Source: Acanthaster planci (Eukaryota; Echinodermata; Asteroidea; Valvatida; Acanthasteridae). Taken from it: a DNA stretch of 64,000 nt. Under the pieces are notes generated by a model that was given only the letters and a program-made list of their open reading frames with translations, was not told where the DNA came from and did not search any database. A program made the position numbers and the translations under genes. This document shows, piece by piece, positions 10,825-23,125 of this stretch (position 1 is its first letter; every line of letters starts with the position of its first letter). The stretch is from assembly GCF_001949145.1 (NCBI RefSeq), contig NW_019091479.1, positions 740,767 through 804,766 on the forward strand. Reading direction: 5' to 3'.

Positions 10825-13800
10825 TCACCTATTTCCAAAGAAGAGTTTTTCAGTGTTATCGTACAAATTCTGGGCTAGTTCTTCAATGTCCTCCCCCCTC
10901 GCTGCCGCCATAACTTCCAACACCTGTCTGAAAGAGAAATTAATAAACTGAAATAAAAAAATTACCAGTTGGTATAGCATCAACCATAACTTTATAACCC
11001 TCAGAGAAAAGACAGTACTTAGCATGACTTACACAATATTGCCTGGTTCGTTCCGACTCTTGACACAAAATCCTTGTTCCCATTTCTCCTTCTTCTTACA
11101 CTGATATATTGTTTTGATGTACTTGAATCCTGCATGACTTGGTCGTATCTCACACCAAGGGGCATCTATCAAATCCACCAGAAATTCTCACCGTCAGAAT
11201 TATCTTATATCAAAGAAGCAAGTGGTCAGAAGATTATTTGATATGGAGTCATGGAACAAACTTAAACAGAAATGTTAAAATACAAAGAAAGAAGAACGAA
11301 AAACGGGTCAAGAAAACTAAAGGTAAAAATATGGCTTGAAATGAACAGTTAATGCTAGGTTTATGCAAACCTGTTTCAATAAGCAGTCTGTCACTTGGAA
11401 CTGAACACATGGCTTCAATGTTTGCAACAGTCTTTAAAGAACTGGAGGTGAGAACAGAACAAAACAAGAGGAAATATAAACAGAAATATTGGTCTTGGGG
11501 GGTGCGTACAGGTGTATGTATACAACTTGACAATGTGGTTCACTTGTCAAGAAAAATGACTTACCATCCGTTAATTCCCACATGAAGACCCAAATCAAGA
11601 CAAGCTGACGCTTCTTCTTTTTTACCATCAAATGTATGAACCTGTTTCAAAAAAGAACCATGATCACATCTTCTTATTTTCTGATCATTTAAATGTTGCT
11701 AATTAGTGATGTTTTCCTATGTGAAAATAGCATGTTTTCATCTGCTAAGATTTTGAGTAAATGATGTCTCCATTCAAAATTTAATGCACAAATCTCAATA
11801 ACCATTTTTTCTGACTTTTTCCCATTTTACCATTATCCCTGCTGTTTGAATATGATTCTTACTGTAATTCAAAATATGTCAACTAACATTTCAAAAACAC
11901 CCCTAGTTTTTTATGCAAAGCTGATTTTGCAGGCAATAGTTTGCAAACTGTAATGTGTAGAAACTCACCACTCCTCCAACAAACTTGTCTCTGTTTCTTT
12001 TCAGAATTTCTGTCATAAAATTAAAAAAACTGCTTTACAAACTTTCCATTCAATTGCATTTAAAAACAGGAAACCTGTATGCATCATCAGAAAATGCAAT
12101 GTTCTACTATTTACCTGCAAAGTCACTGTGTGAATTCCTACAGTGCAAGAAAAGAGGCAATCTGGTCTGTTCTGCAAGATCTAGTTGTTTTTCAAAATAC
12201 CTGAAAATAAGAAGTAACACAAACAATAACAAATACATGTACCTCATGTTAACCTTTAAATATTAAATGTTGCTTGGTGGTTGTATTTTGTAAAAGAGAA
12301 ATTTACTTACTTAAGCTGTTGCTCCCTAGGGCAGAAATGAAGCCTGTCATAATCTGGAAGAAAAAGACAAAATTACATCAAGTTGCTTCACATACTAACA
12401 TTATATTTCTTCAGACTGGGGCATTCTGCAGTCACTTACCCAGTCCACATTCCCCAATGGCTATAACTTTCTCTTTGTTGGTCTGAGCGAGAATAAGTAA
12501 CTGTTTTGAATATTCATCAGGACCCCCTGCAGCTTCATCAAACTCCTTACATCGTGTTGGATGACATCCCACTGTGCTATACAGTGTATCTGAGAAAAGT
12601 AAAAAGTCAAATACAAAACTGGTATATGAATTTGTTAACAAATGCCTTAAATGGAGGAGATGATTATGAAATAAGGATGATTTACTGACGTATTGTTTAG
12701 GTCAAACCAGCTTGTTGAATTTTTATTTTATTAAATCATTTTACTTCTCACAATTTAACAAGTTACCATTTGTCTTTGCTAATGTTAAGGCTGATCGACT
12801 GTCTTCAAGTGTACCACCTGTGATGAACATCTGAAAAAAAAAAGGATATGTAGTAGTAAATCAACCAGAGATACACCTAAGCCACAAAAACTGTCAACTC
12901 CAGTGAATCAGCCGACATGCATAGGCCAATTTCATAGAGCTGCATAAGCACAAAATTTGCATAAGCCCGAGAAACCTTGCTTGATAATCTGGTAACCAGC
13001 CAAAACACCATGTGATGTATATTTTATTAGGATCGTATTTAGCTGTCTTTTGGTTAGCATGGCAATCAGACACAGTTTGAGCTAGTAACCTCCTTTTTTT
13101 CATGCTTAAGCAAATTTTGTGCTTAAGCAGCTCTATGAAATTGACCCATGGTCTTTTTCACTTACTTTTTTCACTCCTGCATTAAAAGCTCTTTGCAACA
13201 CATCAAGGAGATCATCTGAAATAAAGTAACAAGCAAAATGCATTTTAGAATGTAACTGTTTACACTAATACTTTATTTCAAACATTCTAATACATCATAT
13301 TAAAATAAAGAAAATTCAAGAAAAAGTACATCTGATTTCTTACCTTTGTGTTTCTGTGTTCCATTGTAGACACCCCGAAACATAGAATCTGCCATTTTTT
13401 TCAGATAAAAATTAAATTTAACAATTCAAATTAACTAATAGAAATTAACCAGTGAATAAGCTGTCAATTTTATATCACATAAATTACATACGTACTCCCC
13501 AACAACAATTTCATACATAGTTTGTTCAGAAAAGTAAAGTTAAGATAATCAATGACTTTGATTTTCATTTCAGTCCCTCAAGTTTTATTAATTTCTTAAG
13601 GAATGAAATCTAATAGTGGGTGAGTATATACACTTGCATTGGGTTACACAAGATTTAATATGTGTATTTACATGTAAAGTACATCTTTAAAAACTACAGC
13701 CACAATGTGCATGATTAAAGTTAGTGAATAAAAAGCTTACAAACTCACCGGTTAAATTCACCCCAATGTCTGTAAGGGAAAACACAGCAAACTTGTCTCA

Positions 13801-14400
13801 GAATCAATGGTCTAGTAGAGGATGATGTCATTTAAAACAAAAACAAAACTGATGGATGATAGATGAGCCCCACTAAGCAGACAGCTGTTGCCTGTGAGGC
13901 TGTGTTGTAGCTTACAGTTCAACCATGCTAACCTTGTTAAAGAACACTGGTACAAAACATGCAACTCCGGTCTAACAGAGTACACCTATTGTGCTCATTC
14001 AATACAGCAGTCAGGATAGGCCTAGTGTTATTTAAATTTGGTGTTGGAAGTCTCAACATTTTAATCGCAGGTATTTTCCTTTATCCGACGTTTACATTTA
14101 TTTATATATATATATATAACTGTAAACAAGGTATACCCAGTGCTTGTCTGAGAGCTTGCTAAAAGAGTCAAAAGTTTACTCGGGCATGTCAGGCGGGACG
14201 CGAACCCGGTCTCTTACTTAGTACCCGACGCAAATCACAATCATTCTGTGAAATAATAGCCTCCAGTTTGGAAAAACTTAAAGTAGGCCCTAACCATTAT
14301 TTGTAAAGTACATTTTTTGTAATTTTCATTCTATTCTTATTAACTCAAATTTACTCTTACCGATAAGTCCAATCTGTTTCACCTTCGCGGAGGCTGCCAT
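10825..14400 (-). CDS. TATDN1: TatD-family deoxyribonuclease TATDN1, complete
   Basis: Metal-dependent TIM-barrel DNase of the TatD family (3'-5' exonuclease/endonuclease activity is known for the family). Thirteen exons on the minus strand: 14400-14361, 13769-13749, 13388-13344, 13215-13166, 12830-12767, 12589-12440, 12353-12311, 12200-12115, 12009-11969, 11641-11565, 11441-11371, 11165-11033 and 10927-10825. All phases close to 307 residues, against about 297 in human. Visible landmarks in order: [36 protein letters not shown], the metal-ligand loop [39 protein letters not shown] and IETDAPWCE. As in other animal TATDN1 proteins, the bacterial N-terminal HxH is replaced by IGxNLTD, so that pair of ligands is changed. 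Several exons are very short (21, 40, 41, 43 nt). No targeting signal is evident. Confidence 0.95.
12924..13146. repeat. Foldback/MITE-like element in a TATDN1 intron
   Basis: The two ends are inverted copies of about 43 bp. The left arm (12924-12967) contains CAATTTCATAGAGCTGC and AAGCACAAAATTTGC. The right arm (13103-13146) is its near-exact reverse complement. The interior is about 135 bp with no coding content. It lies in the intron between the TATDN1 exons at 12767-12830 and 13166-13215, only about 20 bp from the latter's donor. Confidence 0.8.
14127..14233. repeat. Truncated copy of the tRNA-headed foldback SINE
   Basis: Begins GGTATACCCAGTGCTTGTC and continues to a minus-strand RNA polymerase III box B-like motif (GGTTCGCGTCC on the minus strand, at about 14194-14207). 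The same order of end sequence and box B occurs in the fuller copy at 48263-48464. This copy breaks off within the anticodon region of the tRNA-like part. It lies in the first intron of TATDN1. Confidence 0.65.
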
Positions 14401-17400
14401 CTTGCTTCGGAGATTAGACAGTTAAACTCGTACGCATTTAACATAAAACGTCAAGCATGCACGTCAAGAATTCTGACCCTAAAGATAGACTTGCCACAAG
14501 TCTACCCATCTGAGGTGATTTTTTTTCACAAGACTAAACATGGTAGCGCCCTCTTTTCCCTTGTGGCAGTCAGAAATTATTTAGCGCCATATCCTTTGTC
14601 CGTTACACTCTCTTCGTTTGTCCGAAAAAACATTGGGCATTCTGTACAAAATTTGTTTAACTACATTGTTATTGGTCAATAGCACTTTGGGGCTGATTTT
14701 CTTTTGCACTTACGTATTTGGTAAGAAACCGTCGATGTCCAAAGAAAATTTGATTTCATGATTCGCACAAATTATAGAAAATTGAATTCATTCACAAATC
14801 GGAAGCACATGAGATCTGTTCCACACCTTTAGTCGTGTTATTAAATTGAAAGTATGAAAATAGTATTAAGTAGTTTTAAATTGTGAAATGGGAGGAACGT
14901 TTGTCTCTCGGTAAGCCTGGACCTTTTCTTTTCACGAGCCGAAGTCAACAGAAATAGAATATATAAAATAATCCTTCTATCCTACTTTGAACCACTCAGC
15001 AGCTGTATTAACATACCTTTTGGCGTTGAAGGTTACAGTGTAGTTCAGTGACATCGGTATCAGCTTCATCTTAGAAAAAATAGTACAAAACCGTTGTAAG
15101 GTGGAGTGTGTAAAATAATATTTATTATTGCACTGGGCATACACATGTATTAATTGTGCAAAAGATTTTTACTTATCTTTTACAGCGCAAAAACCAACGA
15201 TTCGTTGGATTCTTTCACCTAAACACTAAACCTGTTCATCTCATCTGTCAATCAAAACTACGTATTTGTTTATTTTCCCAGATTTCCCACACCCAGTCTA
15301 ATACATGATTAAATTCGAACAAAAGGCCTTAAGTCATTGACCTTGCACGGAAAAACTCCCACAAAACCTGAACCTTCGTGCAGACGTCCAGTCAGAGACA
15401 GGTGTCGCAATCGGTGGCGGGAGAAGACTGTTGCACTAGTCTTGACCCAAGACGTCCGCGATCAGTTGTACCCGCTGCAGCGCTGTCGCCTTCCCAATAC
15501 ACTTTTTGAGTAAAGATTTTCCCTCACTGTCAAAATACTGTTACAATGTAAAATGTGCAATCCACAGCCGGTCACTGGCGTCTTGAAACTAAGACTAGTG
15601 ATGCACACCTGACTGATTCTCAATAATAGTTTACTGTGATGACATTATGACCAAAACCCAACCAGACCGAATCCTGGCGTCACGCAGTGCTCATACGCTA
15701 CGCAGCGACACAACCACCCTTCCTTAGTACAGAGACAGATGACGAAGGCAGAGAATTTTAAGCGATAGATTTGGTATTTTAGAATCAGGTGAGTAGATAG
15801 ACTAATGAGTTTAGGTACTCGTTTCATTCACCGATAGTTGGTTTGGTCTTGAGCTGTTTAGCAATTGGGAAAGAATTCGATTGTAGACCATCACAATTTT
15901 GAGCGTCATAAACACCAATGACTTTATCGTATTTGTTTTTAAAACTTCTTCTCTCCCTAAATGCTGAACCTCGCACTAAAAATCTCCCTCAAAATTAACA
16001 GGCCCCCTTTCAGTGAATTTTCATGACACCCGAAAATTGCGACCGTCCGATACGGAATTCTTCCCAATGTGCTGTTAACGTTTTCAAGTTGAACAACGAT
16101 TGACGTGCATATGTTGTGTGATACGAGGGCTGTGGCGCTGGGATGCCAGTGTAGTGCACTGCTGAGTTTATGTCGGAGGTGGAGACATCGTTGAAGTTCC
16201 TGCTGGGAGTTGTGAATATATCAATTGTTTAAAATCAGTTGAAAGTAACAGAGCAGGTGTTTAATATTAAGCTAAATGCACAATGACACAAGCACTGGGA
16301 CCATAGTCGCTGACAAATTTCCCACAAGATACTACTATAGCTAGTCTTTGCTAGTGTTCCCAGACGTTACAGTTAGGCCTACAGTATCATGCAAATTACT
16401 CCTCAAAAATGAAACAGTTCTCCGTCCAAAATCGTAAAGTTTAATCAGCTTTCAAAAAGCTAACCAGCAGCTTTGTCATAACCACGATAAAATTGATTCA
16501 TCGGGTGTATTACTAAATCTTTACCACTATATTTTTTCCAGTTTTCCTTCAGACGTCGAGCCTATACGGGATCCCATACCCGACGTCAACCTAATAGCCT
16601 TATGTTTTGTTCTCTGCCAAAACAGCACGGAAAAGAAATGCGCTTCTAAATTCTCGGCGGAAAAGAACTGCTACATAGAATTATCCAGTCCCAACTTCAA
16701 CCTAACTGCCCAGGGGATTGGAACACACTTTGTACGATTAATAATTGGATTTCAGGTCAGGATTCTTTTCAAACTCAAGGTTTAAGGGCTAGTTTGACAT
16801 TTTTGTTTGACCGTCCCGGTACTGTTGCGTCAAGAATAAAGGAATCCGCTGAACACGCTCTAGAGGTATAGCTTTTGTGTTCAAAGGGAACAAAACGCAG
16901 TGAAAACTAGGTGGCAGATATGATAAATGTACTTGCATGTTCGTACAAGATTTATGTTGACCTAATTTTAGGACGACAGTATCTACTTGTACACGCATAA
17001 TGGTTTGCGGTGTTATAGTCTACAGCGCATTTCGTTCGAACATCTAGGCTGAGACTTTCGGTAAGGGCACCCTTTTTATATTCTATGGTTCTCATTTTCG
17101 ACCGACCTACTTTGGGCTCCCGATCTCGGAAAAAAAGTCCCCCCCCGCCGACCCTGCTAAAAAGACCTAAACCCAAAATAAAAATCTGTAGGGGAAAAAT
17201 TGGCCAGCATGACCTTTGAAAACAAAAGCGTTGAAAACTTGCGATTTTGCAAACGACCATACAGCGACGGTCGACGTTCGCGTGAACATTCGGTATTCCA
17301 CACCTTTCCGTGGCCCACTGAGGTTCGTGCATAACCCTACACTAGCAACATGGATTTTTTTTAAAAGGATTTTCTTTTCGACCGACTGACCTTATCTCAA

Positions 17401-18118
17401 GTGGTAAAAGAAATGAGAACCATAAAATTTAATAAGGGCGCCCTAATGAATTGGCCTCTCATTATTACCATATTAGCAAATTAAAAGAGCACCGAGACAT
17501 GAAAGAGCAAGCCATTTCGAATGAGAATGAGATAACAGTGCGTTTTCTCCTCCAAAGGTTGAAAAGACTTTTAAATATTTGAACAAAAATTAACTGCATG
17601 CACGGGCATGTATTATAACTTTGGGTAAGAGCAATGACAACATTGCTTCGTCGGTGTCCCACAGATCAATGTCGTGAACTGATTCAAAAGTTCATGGTCG
17701 ATTGTTCCTATTGTCAATTACAAACTATGACGTATTGTTATTGATCTGCTGGGACCGGTTGCATTCAACACAATTTCGCCATTACTTTTTAGATGGATTT
17801 TTGTTTTTATTAAATCAATTTATTGTGACTATTACGTTTGTTTTAATACACAGCCATGACTACCGACATTAAATGATGTTTGGAAAACTTTGCCGTTAAC
17901 ACATGATGAATAAAGCCACATTTTGCTCAAGTAAAGTAATATAGCTGTCCATAATCTATTACTTTTCCTAATCTGACCCAACATAATTAAGCTTCATATA
18001 CGTTATGTTTTATTCAAATGTATATTTTTGTGAAATTGAACGCACGTGGCTATCTGAGGGACCTTACGTAAAAGTTCTCACTCTCCTACGTGACAGAAAG
18101 TGACGTGTATACATTACC
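14401..18118. other. Intergenic region between TATDN1 and the ABCG gene
   Basis: The TATDN1 promoter should lie just right of 14400 and the ABCG promoter just left of 18119. In between I see only one isolated exon-like stretch on the minus strand (15013-15070, see findings). Otherwise it is AT-rich sequence with a short C run near 17140. No RNA gene or complete transposon was recognised. Confidence 0.4.
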
Positions 18119-21100
18119 ATGGTGAAGCATGGTGCTACTCTCAGGTTTGACAATATCCACCTCTCTGTGAAGAATTCCACCATACTCCATGACGTCAGCG
18201 GTAAGGCAGAACCTGGCAAACTCCTGGCCCTTCTTGGTCCTAGCGGTAAGACCAAATAAATGCTATTTAACAAATTACATGTCCATTAATAAGAACAAGG
18301 GTTCTGACTCAACTTTGAGATTCTGGTCTTTTAAGTTTGTGAATGGAATCATTATAATTGAAATGATGGTGAAAGGTTAAATAAGTTTTCCTCCAATAAT
18401 GATTATTTGGTGATAAAGGTTCCGGGAAAACTACCCTCCTGCACGTGATATCAGGACGTGTAGTGACTCAAAACTTCGGTACCGTGAGACTGAATGATGC
18501 ACCCTTAACCAAAGCACAACGGCGCAAAATCGCACTGGTTCTCCAAGATGATATCTTCTTTGCTAACTTGACTCTGAGAGAGACGCTGCTGGTAGGGGAA
18601 CTTTTTAAAAAGATATTCTTCCCTCAACAAGCCTAAAACATAATGACATCATGCTTTGTTCAGGTGCGTTTTCCTGTGGGGACTCAATGGATCCTACCTC
18701 ACTGCGAAAGGAAAGTGCACATACAAAAAAGTGTGACGTCAATATGTTACCGGTCTATACTCTTTTACCATTTTCCGATTGGTTTAAAAACATAGGGACT
18801 AATGATTTGCAAGAATTAACCCGAACAAAAGTGTAAAAGACCATTTCCTGGTTTAGGTATAATTGTTTTAATTATTTTCATATTTTTTTCTTTAATTTCC
18901 ACAGTTCACAGCGAGGCTTCGCCTTCCGTCGAGCATGCCTTATAAGGCAAAGATCGAACGCGTAAATGAAATAGTAGACACGTTGGACCTCAACAAATGT
19001 CTGGACACAAGTGAGCTATACCCCGTAATATCCCCATACATTCACAGATTTAGAACTTTTGACATGATTTTAAAAGTAACAATTTTCTTTCTTTTGTAAT
19101 ATTAGGAATTGGTGACTATCTCCATCGTGGTGTTTCTGGTGGGGAAAAGAAGCGAGCTAACATCGCCTGTGAGCTGCTCACAGACCCAGCTGTGCTAATT
19201 CTTGATGTATGTTTAATAATGACAATCGTAAGGAAGTCTAGGCTGCAAGTCTATCTGTTGAAGGGAGGTTAATCGATCCTAAGAAACCTAAAAATTCGAA
19301 AACTCTCTTGTTTCCGCCAAGACAGATCGAACTATAACAGATTCCAGTCTTACTATGTGAGCAAGGACAAAATATGAACATATTTAGACACAAACTAGTC
19401 TTAAGGGGGGGGAATCCTCTAGCCGCCTATAAGAGGGCCTGCCTTATGATATGAGTGAAAAATTTGTGACTGTTTTTTAAAACAAATTGCACGTTCAAAT
19501 TAGGCCTCGCTTAAACAAGCTCTTCGTCCCCCCCCCAAAAAAAAACAACCCAGGAACCAACGTCAGGGCTAGACTCCACAACATCGTTGCAGTTGGTACG
19601 AAATCTGAAGACATATGCAGAAAAGACACATAAAACAGTCGTTATGTCAATCCACCAACCTTCCAGTCAGATATTCCACCTGTTTGATCGCCTCATGCTA
19701 TTGGCTGAGGGACAGGTAAGTGTGACTGTCTTTCACTTTGATTTAAAGACATTTACTTTAATTAATTATAACGAAAAATGCTGCCATGTGCAAACTGATC
19801 ATTTTGTCGGAAACTTGTACAATGATTCCCTTTCGTTTTAGGTAATTTACTTTGGAGAAGCAAATCAAGCTTTGAACTATTTTGCGAGTTTGGGTCTACA
19901 TTGTGAGCCTAACTTCAATCCTGCTGATTTTCTGAGTAAGTCTTAAATAGACAAAGGTCAGTATGTCATTTTTGTCCACTGGTTTTAGGTTCTTCCTAAA
20001 ATCGAGCCCTTATTGTTCAAGACTACGGGTACACCCTGATGCGTGGTTCACAAATACCGACTCAAGATAAATCCGTCTCTAAACATTTCAGTGGATAAAG
20101 CAAAAGGCAACGAAGACGAGATGTCCATTCTCTTTGAAGCTGCAAAACAGAAGTCATGGAGTGTAGTAAGGCTGACGTCACGAGGCTCACAAACTCCTGA
20201 TTGGAGAAGACCTCCTCAATCGGACCAATCGCAATTGGATCATAATGACACACCACTGGACGAATATTACCACATTGGAATAAGACACCACCATTCCGTT
20301 CCACCGACTCAGCGCATCAGGTATTCTTGTTACAACCGTGTACATTTTGACAACCTTAAACTGTAAAGTAAATCAAACGATGCATACTTGAAACTTTGAA
20401 GACGACTGTGAGTTCAGGAATTTAAAAACAGTTTCGTTGGCATTTCTTTGATATTTCAGACCTGTACGTCATTCAAGCCCTAATTTTTCACAAATAACGA
20501 CTTCAACCGGAAAATCCATCAGCTTTTCCCGTTTGCCGTCGATAAATGCCCCCAGACCTTTGAGTCCTAAAAGTCTTAATCAGAGTCCTTCACCTGAGCA
20601 CTCGTCAACAAGACGTCCCAGGGCAACGAGTCAGGTGTCATCTAGCTCTGACGTGGGCCGCAGAGAGCGGAGAAATACGGTAGTAACAATCTCAGGAGTA
20701 TTTGGTGGCTATCACAGTGGTGTCATGTCAGAGTTGTCATTTCCAGACTCGCATCGGCCACCAAGATTTCGCCTAAAACCACTTCGGTCTAGAAGGGTCA
20801 GCACATCTTCAAGAAACGAGGAATCAGATGCTTCACCAAAATGGCCAACTACATTCTTCGATCAACTCCACACCTTGACTCAGCGCAACTTCAAACAGTC
20901 ACGTGATATCTTCCTCTCTAAGTTTCTCATTGTTAAGAATGTCTTGTTGGCTGTGGTTGTTGGTTTGCTTTGGTTTCAGATGAGCCATGATGAGGTGAGG
21001 ATCAACGATATCCGAGGTTATGTAAGTCTTTTATATTTTTCTGTTTGGGGGAGAGCAAGCTTATAGTTTCAAATAATGTAACTGTTCTAAAAACTTCGAG

Positions 21101-23125
21101 AAATAATTATTGAGAAAAGCCTCAGGGGGCGGGCTTACGATTACACAGAGAATTTAATGCTCCCATATATTATCAGCCCAGTCAATTTTACCACTTCTGA
21201 ACAAATGGACAAATAGTTCCAAAACTGAGTTCTAATCAATTTCATTCCCGTGCTAAAACCTCTACAAGTGAGTTCCACTTAAATCCGAGACAGTAACTTG
21301 TTTTACGTATACCCGCATGAGTCTCCCCGCGTTCACTCTTGTGGCGCTTGCCAGCATGATGAATGCTGAGTACCTGTGCCGCACACAAACACGCTGTATC
21401 TTGCCTGAGCTAAGACCATGACAGCCAGATCGAAGCGCCGAATCATTTATGGCATTAATCATTGTTGTCGTATAATATACTTGTCTTTTTTCCTATAGTT
21501 CTTTTTTGGTTTGGTCTACTGGGGCTTTGAATCAATGTTCCTGGTAATGAATGCCTGTAAGTACACTAAAGCTATTATTTACGTAATACAGAACCAAACT
21601 CATTCTTTACATAATTTGGCACCAAATACAAACTTATGAAAGGTAATCAAATCACAAGTCCTTTGAAATTTCTGAAGGAAATTCCATGGCATTTGTCTTA
21701 CAGGATACAATGAGTGGATCTTTGTAATTTCTCACAATTTAATCGTTGCATTCTTTTCAGTTCCTGCAGAACGAACTGTAGTGAATAAGGAGCGTTTATC
21801 AGGAGCGTATCGTTTGTCTGCATACTATCTGGCTAAGATGCTGAGTGAGTTACCACTGACTCTCATCATGCCAAGTATCTACTTCATCATCACTTACTGG
21901 ATGGCAGGTCTTAATGCTAATCCTCAAGCGTTCATTGCTTCATGGTGTGCCATGCTGGTCAACGTTTTGGTTGGTGAGGTTGGTATTGAGGTTCCAACAT
22001 TCTGTCATTATGAAAGTGGAGTACAGAAAAGCATAGGATTGAATGAATTTAATTAATATCTAAACGGCTGTCAACTCGGCAGCGCAATTATTCCAGTACC
22101 TCATAGTGCTTTGGTCAAATTAACTGTTTTGAATTCTCTCCTATCATACGATAGTCGATCGGGTTGGCCATTAGTGCATATGCACCGTCCATCCAAGAGG
22201 CAGTGGTCATCGTATCGGTGTATATGCTGACTACTCTCATACTAGGAGGTTTCTACATTGAGCAACTACCACCATGGTTGGAGTGGACGAGTTATCTGTC
22301 GTACACGTTTTACTTCTTTACACTTCAGATGCAATTCGAGTTTGGCTTGAACGGAGAGCCACTCAAGTGAGGAAACTTAAATTTGCCTCGAAATATAACA
22401 AGTCCAGTATAGATAAGACTTAAAGCTATGCATGGTGGGAGTACTGATTTAGGTTAGGCTTGCGGTTGAATCATGTAGTCGTCAAGAGGGTGAAGACCAA
22501 CAGAGCTCTATACTGTTTGGAACGTCGAGTGTTCACCATCGGTTCTTCTCAGAACCACACTCATAAAAGAGGTATTTTCTTGTACATGGTGCAACTGCAA
22601 GCCTAACCTAATTTAGGTCCGGTATAAAAATTGAAATAGTTTGTCACAAAAGACAAGAATGTATTACATCCTTTATTACAAACATCCTGCACAATTCATT
22701 TTTTAAACGTTGAATGTCCTTTCATAACTTACCTTTTGTGTGGTAAGAGTCCGACCTAAGACTTACCTGTCTGGTTAACTTTGTGTATGATAACAATGAG
22801 GTAACTACTGGAAATAAGAGGCAGCTTGAAGGGAACTTTGTATGATATCCGAAAGTTGGGGGAATGTTCAAGTAATGTCACTTTGTTAGTGATGACATTC
22901 TTTCATTAATTTTGTTATTATGACAGATGCCGAGAGGTAAACAGTGTTTTTGAAGCTTGTCATCAAAGTCCCAACGTGACATATGTAGACAGCGTCGAGG
23001 TACTAGACCAAATCAAACTGCTTCCATTGTCGTTGGCGTCGATTTGTGGAATAGTAGTGGGGTTCTTCGTGTTCTTCCGATTGTTAGGATACATCATTCT
23101 TCGCTTTATTCGAACGCCTGTTTAA
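18119..23125 (+). CDS. ABCG (White-type) half-transporter with long linker
   Basis: ATP-driven membrane exporter, expected to dimerise; substrate unknown. Twelve exons: 18119-18245, 18419-18591, 18905-19010, 19106-19206, 19554-19715, 19842-19935, 20092-20320, 20460-21021, 21499-21556, 21761-21978, 22155-22366 and 22927-23125. They give 746 residues. An in-frame TGA at 18101 supports the start. The nucleotide-binding domain comes first: Walker A GPSGSGKTT (40-48), Q-loop LVLQDD (Q85), signature VSGGEKKR (145-152), Walker B AVLILDEPTSGLD (164-176), H-loop MSIHQPSS (H203). Six membrane segments follow, at about 484-503, 519-537, 558-585, 592-615, 624-645 and 708-735. Between about 255 and 455 is a Ser/Arg/Pro-rich linker far longer than in most half-transporters. 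The 21978 donor (GAG|GTTGGT) is weak but is the only nearby one that keeps frame ([11 protein letters not shown]); GTGAGG at 21974 would shift frame. Domain order and the [13 protein letters not shown] style resemble plant-type ABCG members as much as ABCG1/2. Confidence 0.9.
22448..22614. repeat. MITE-like element with histone-like stem-loop core
   Basis: Terminal inverted repeats of about 28 bp. The left end reads TTAGGTTAGGCTTGCGGTTG and the right end is the reverse complement of TTAGGTTAGGCTTGCAGTTG. The interior holds a small perfect hairpin, GGTTCT-TCTC-AGAACC, at 22541-22556. It lies in the last intron of the ABCG gene. Confidence 0.75.

Noticed and set aside
22465-22560. Hammerhead-like ribozyme (GAAGA...GAAC pattern) in the ABCG intron element
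   Set aside because: The required CUGANGA and GAAA core sequences are not both present.
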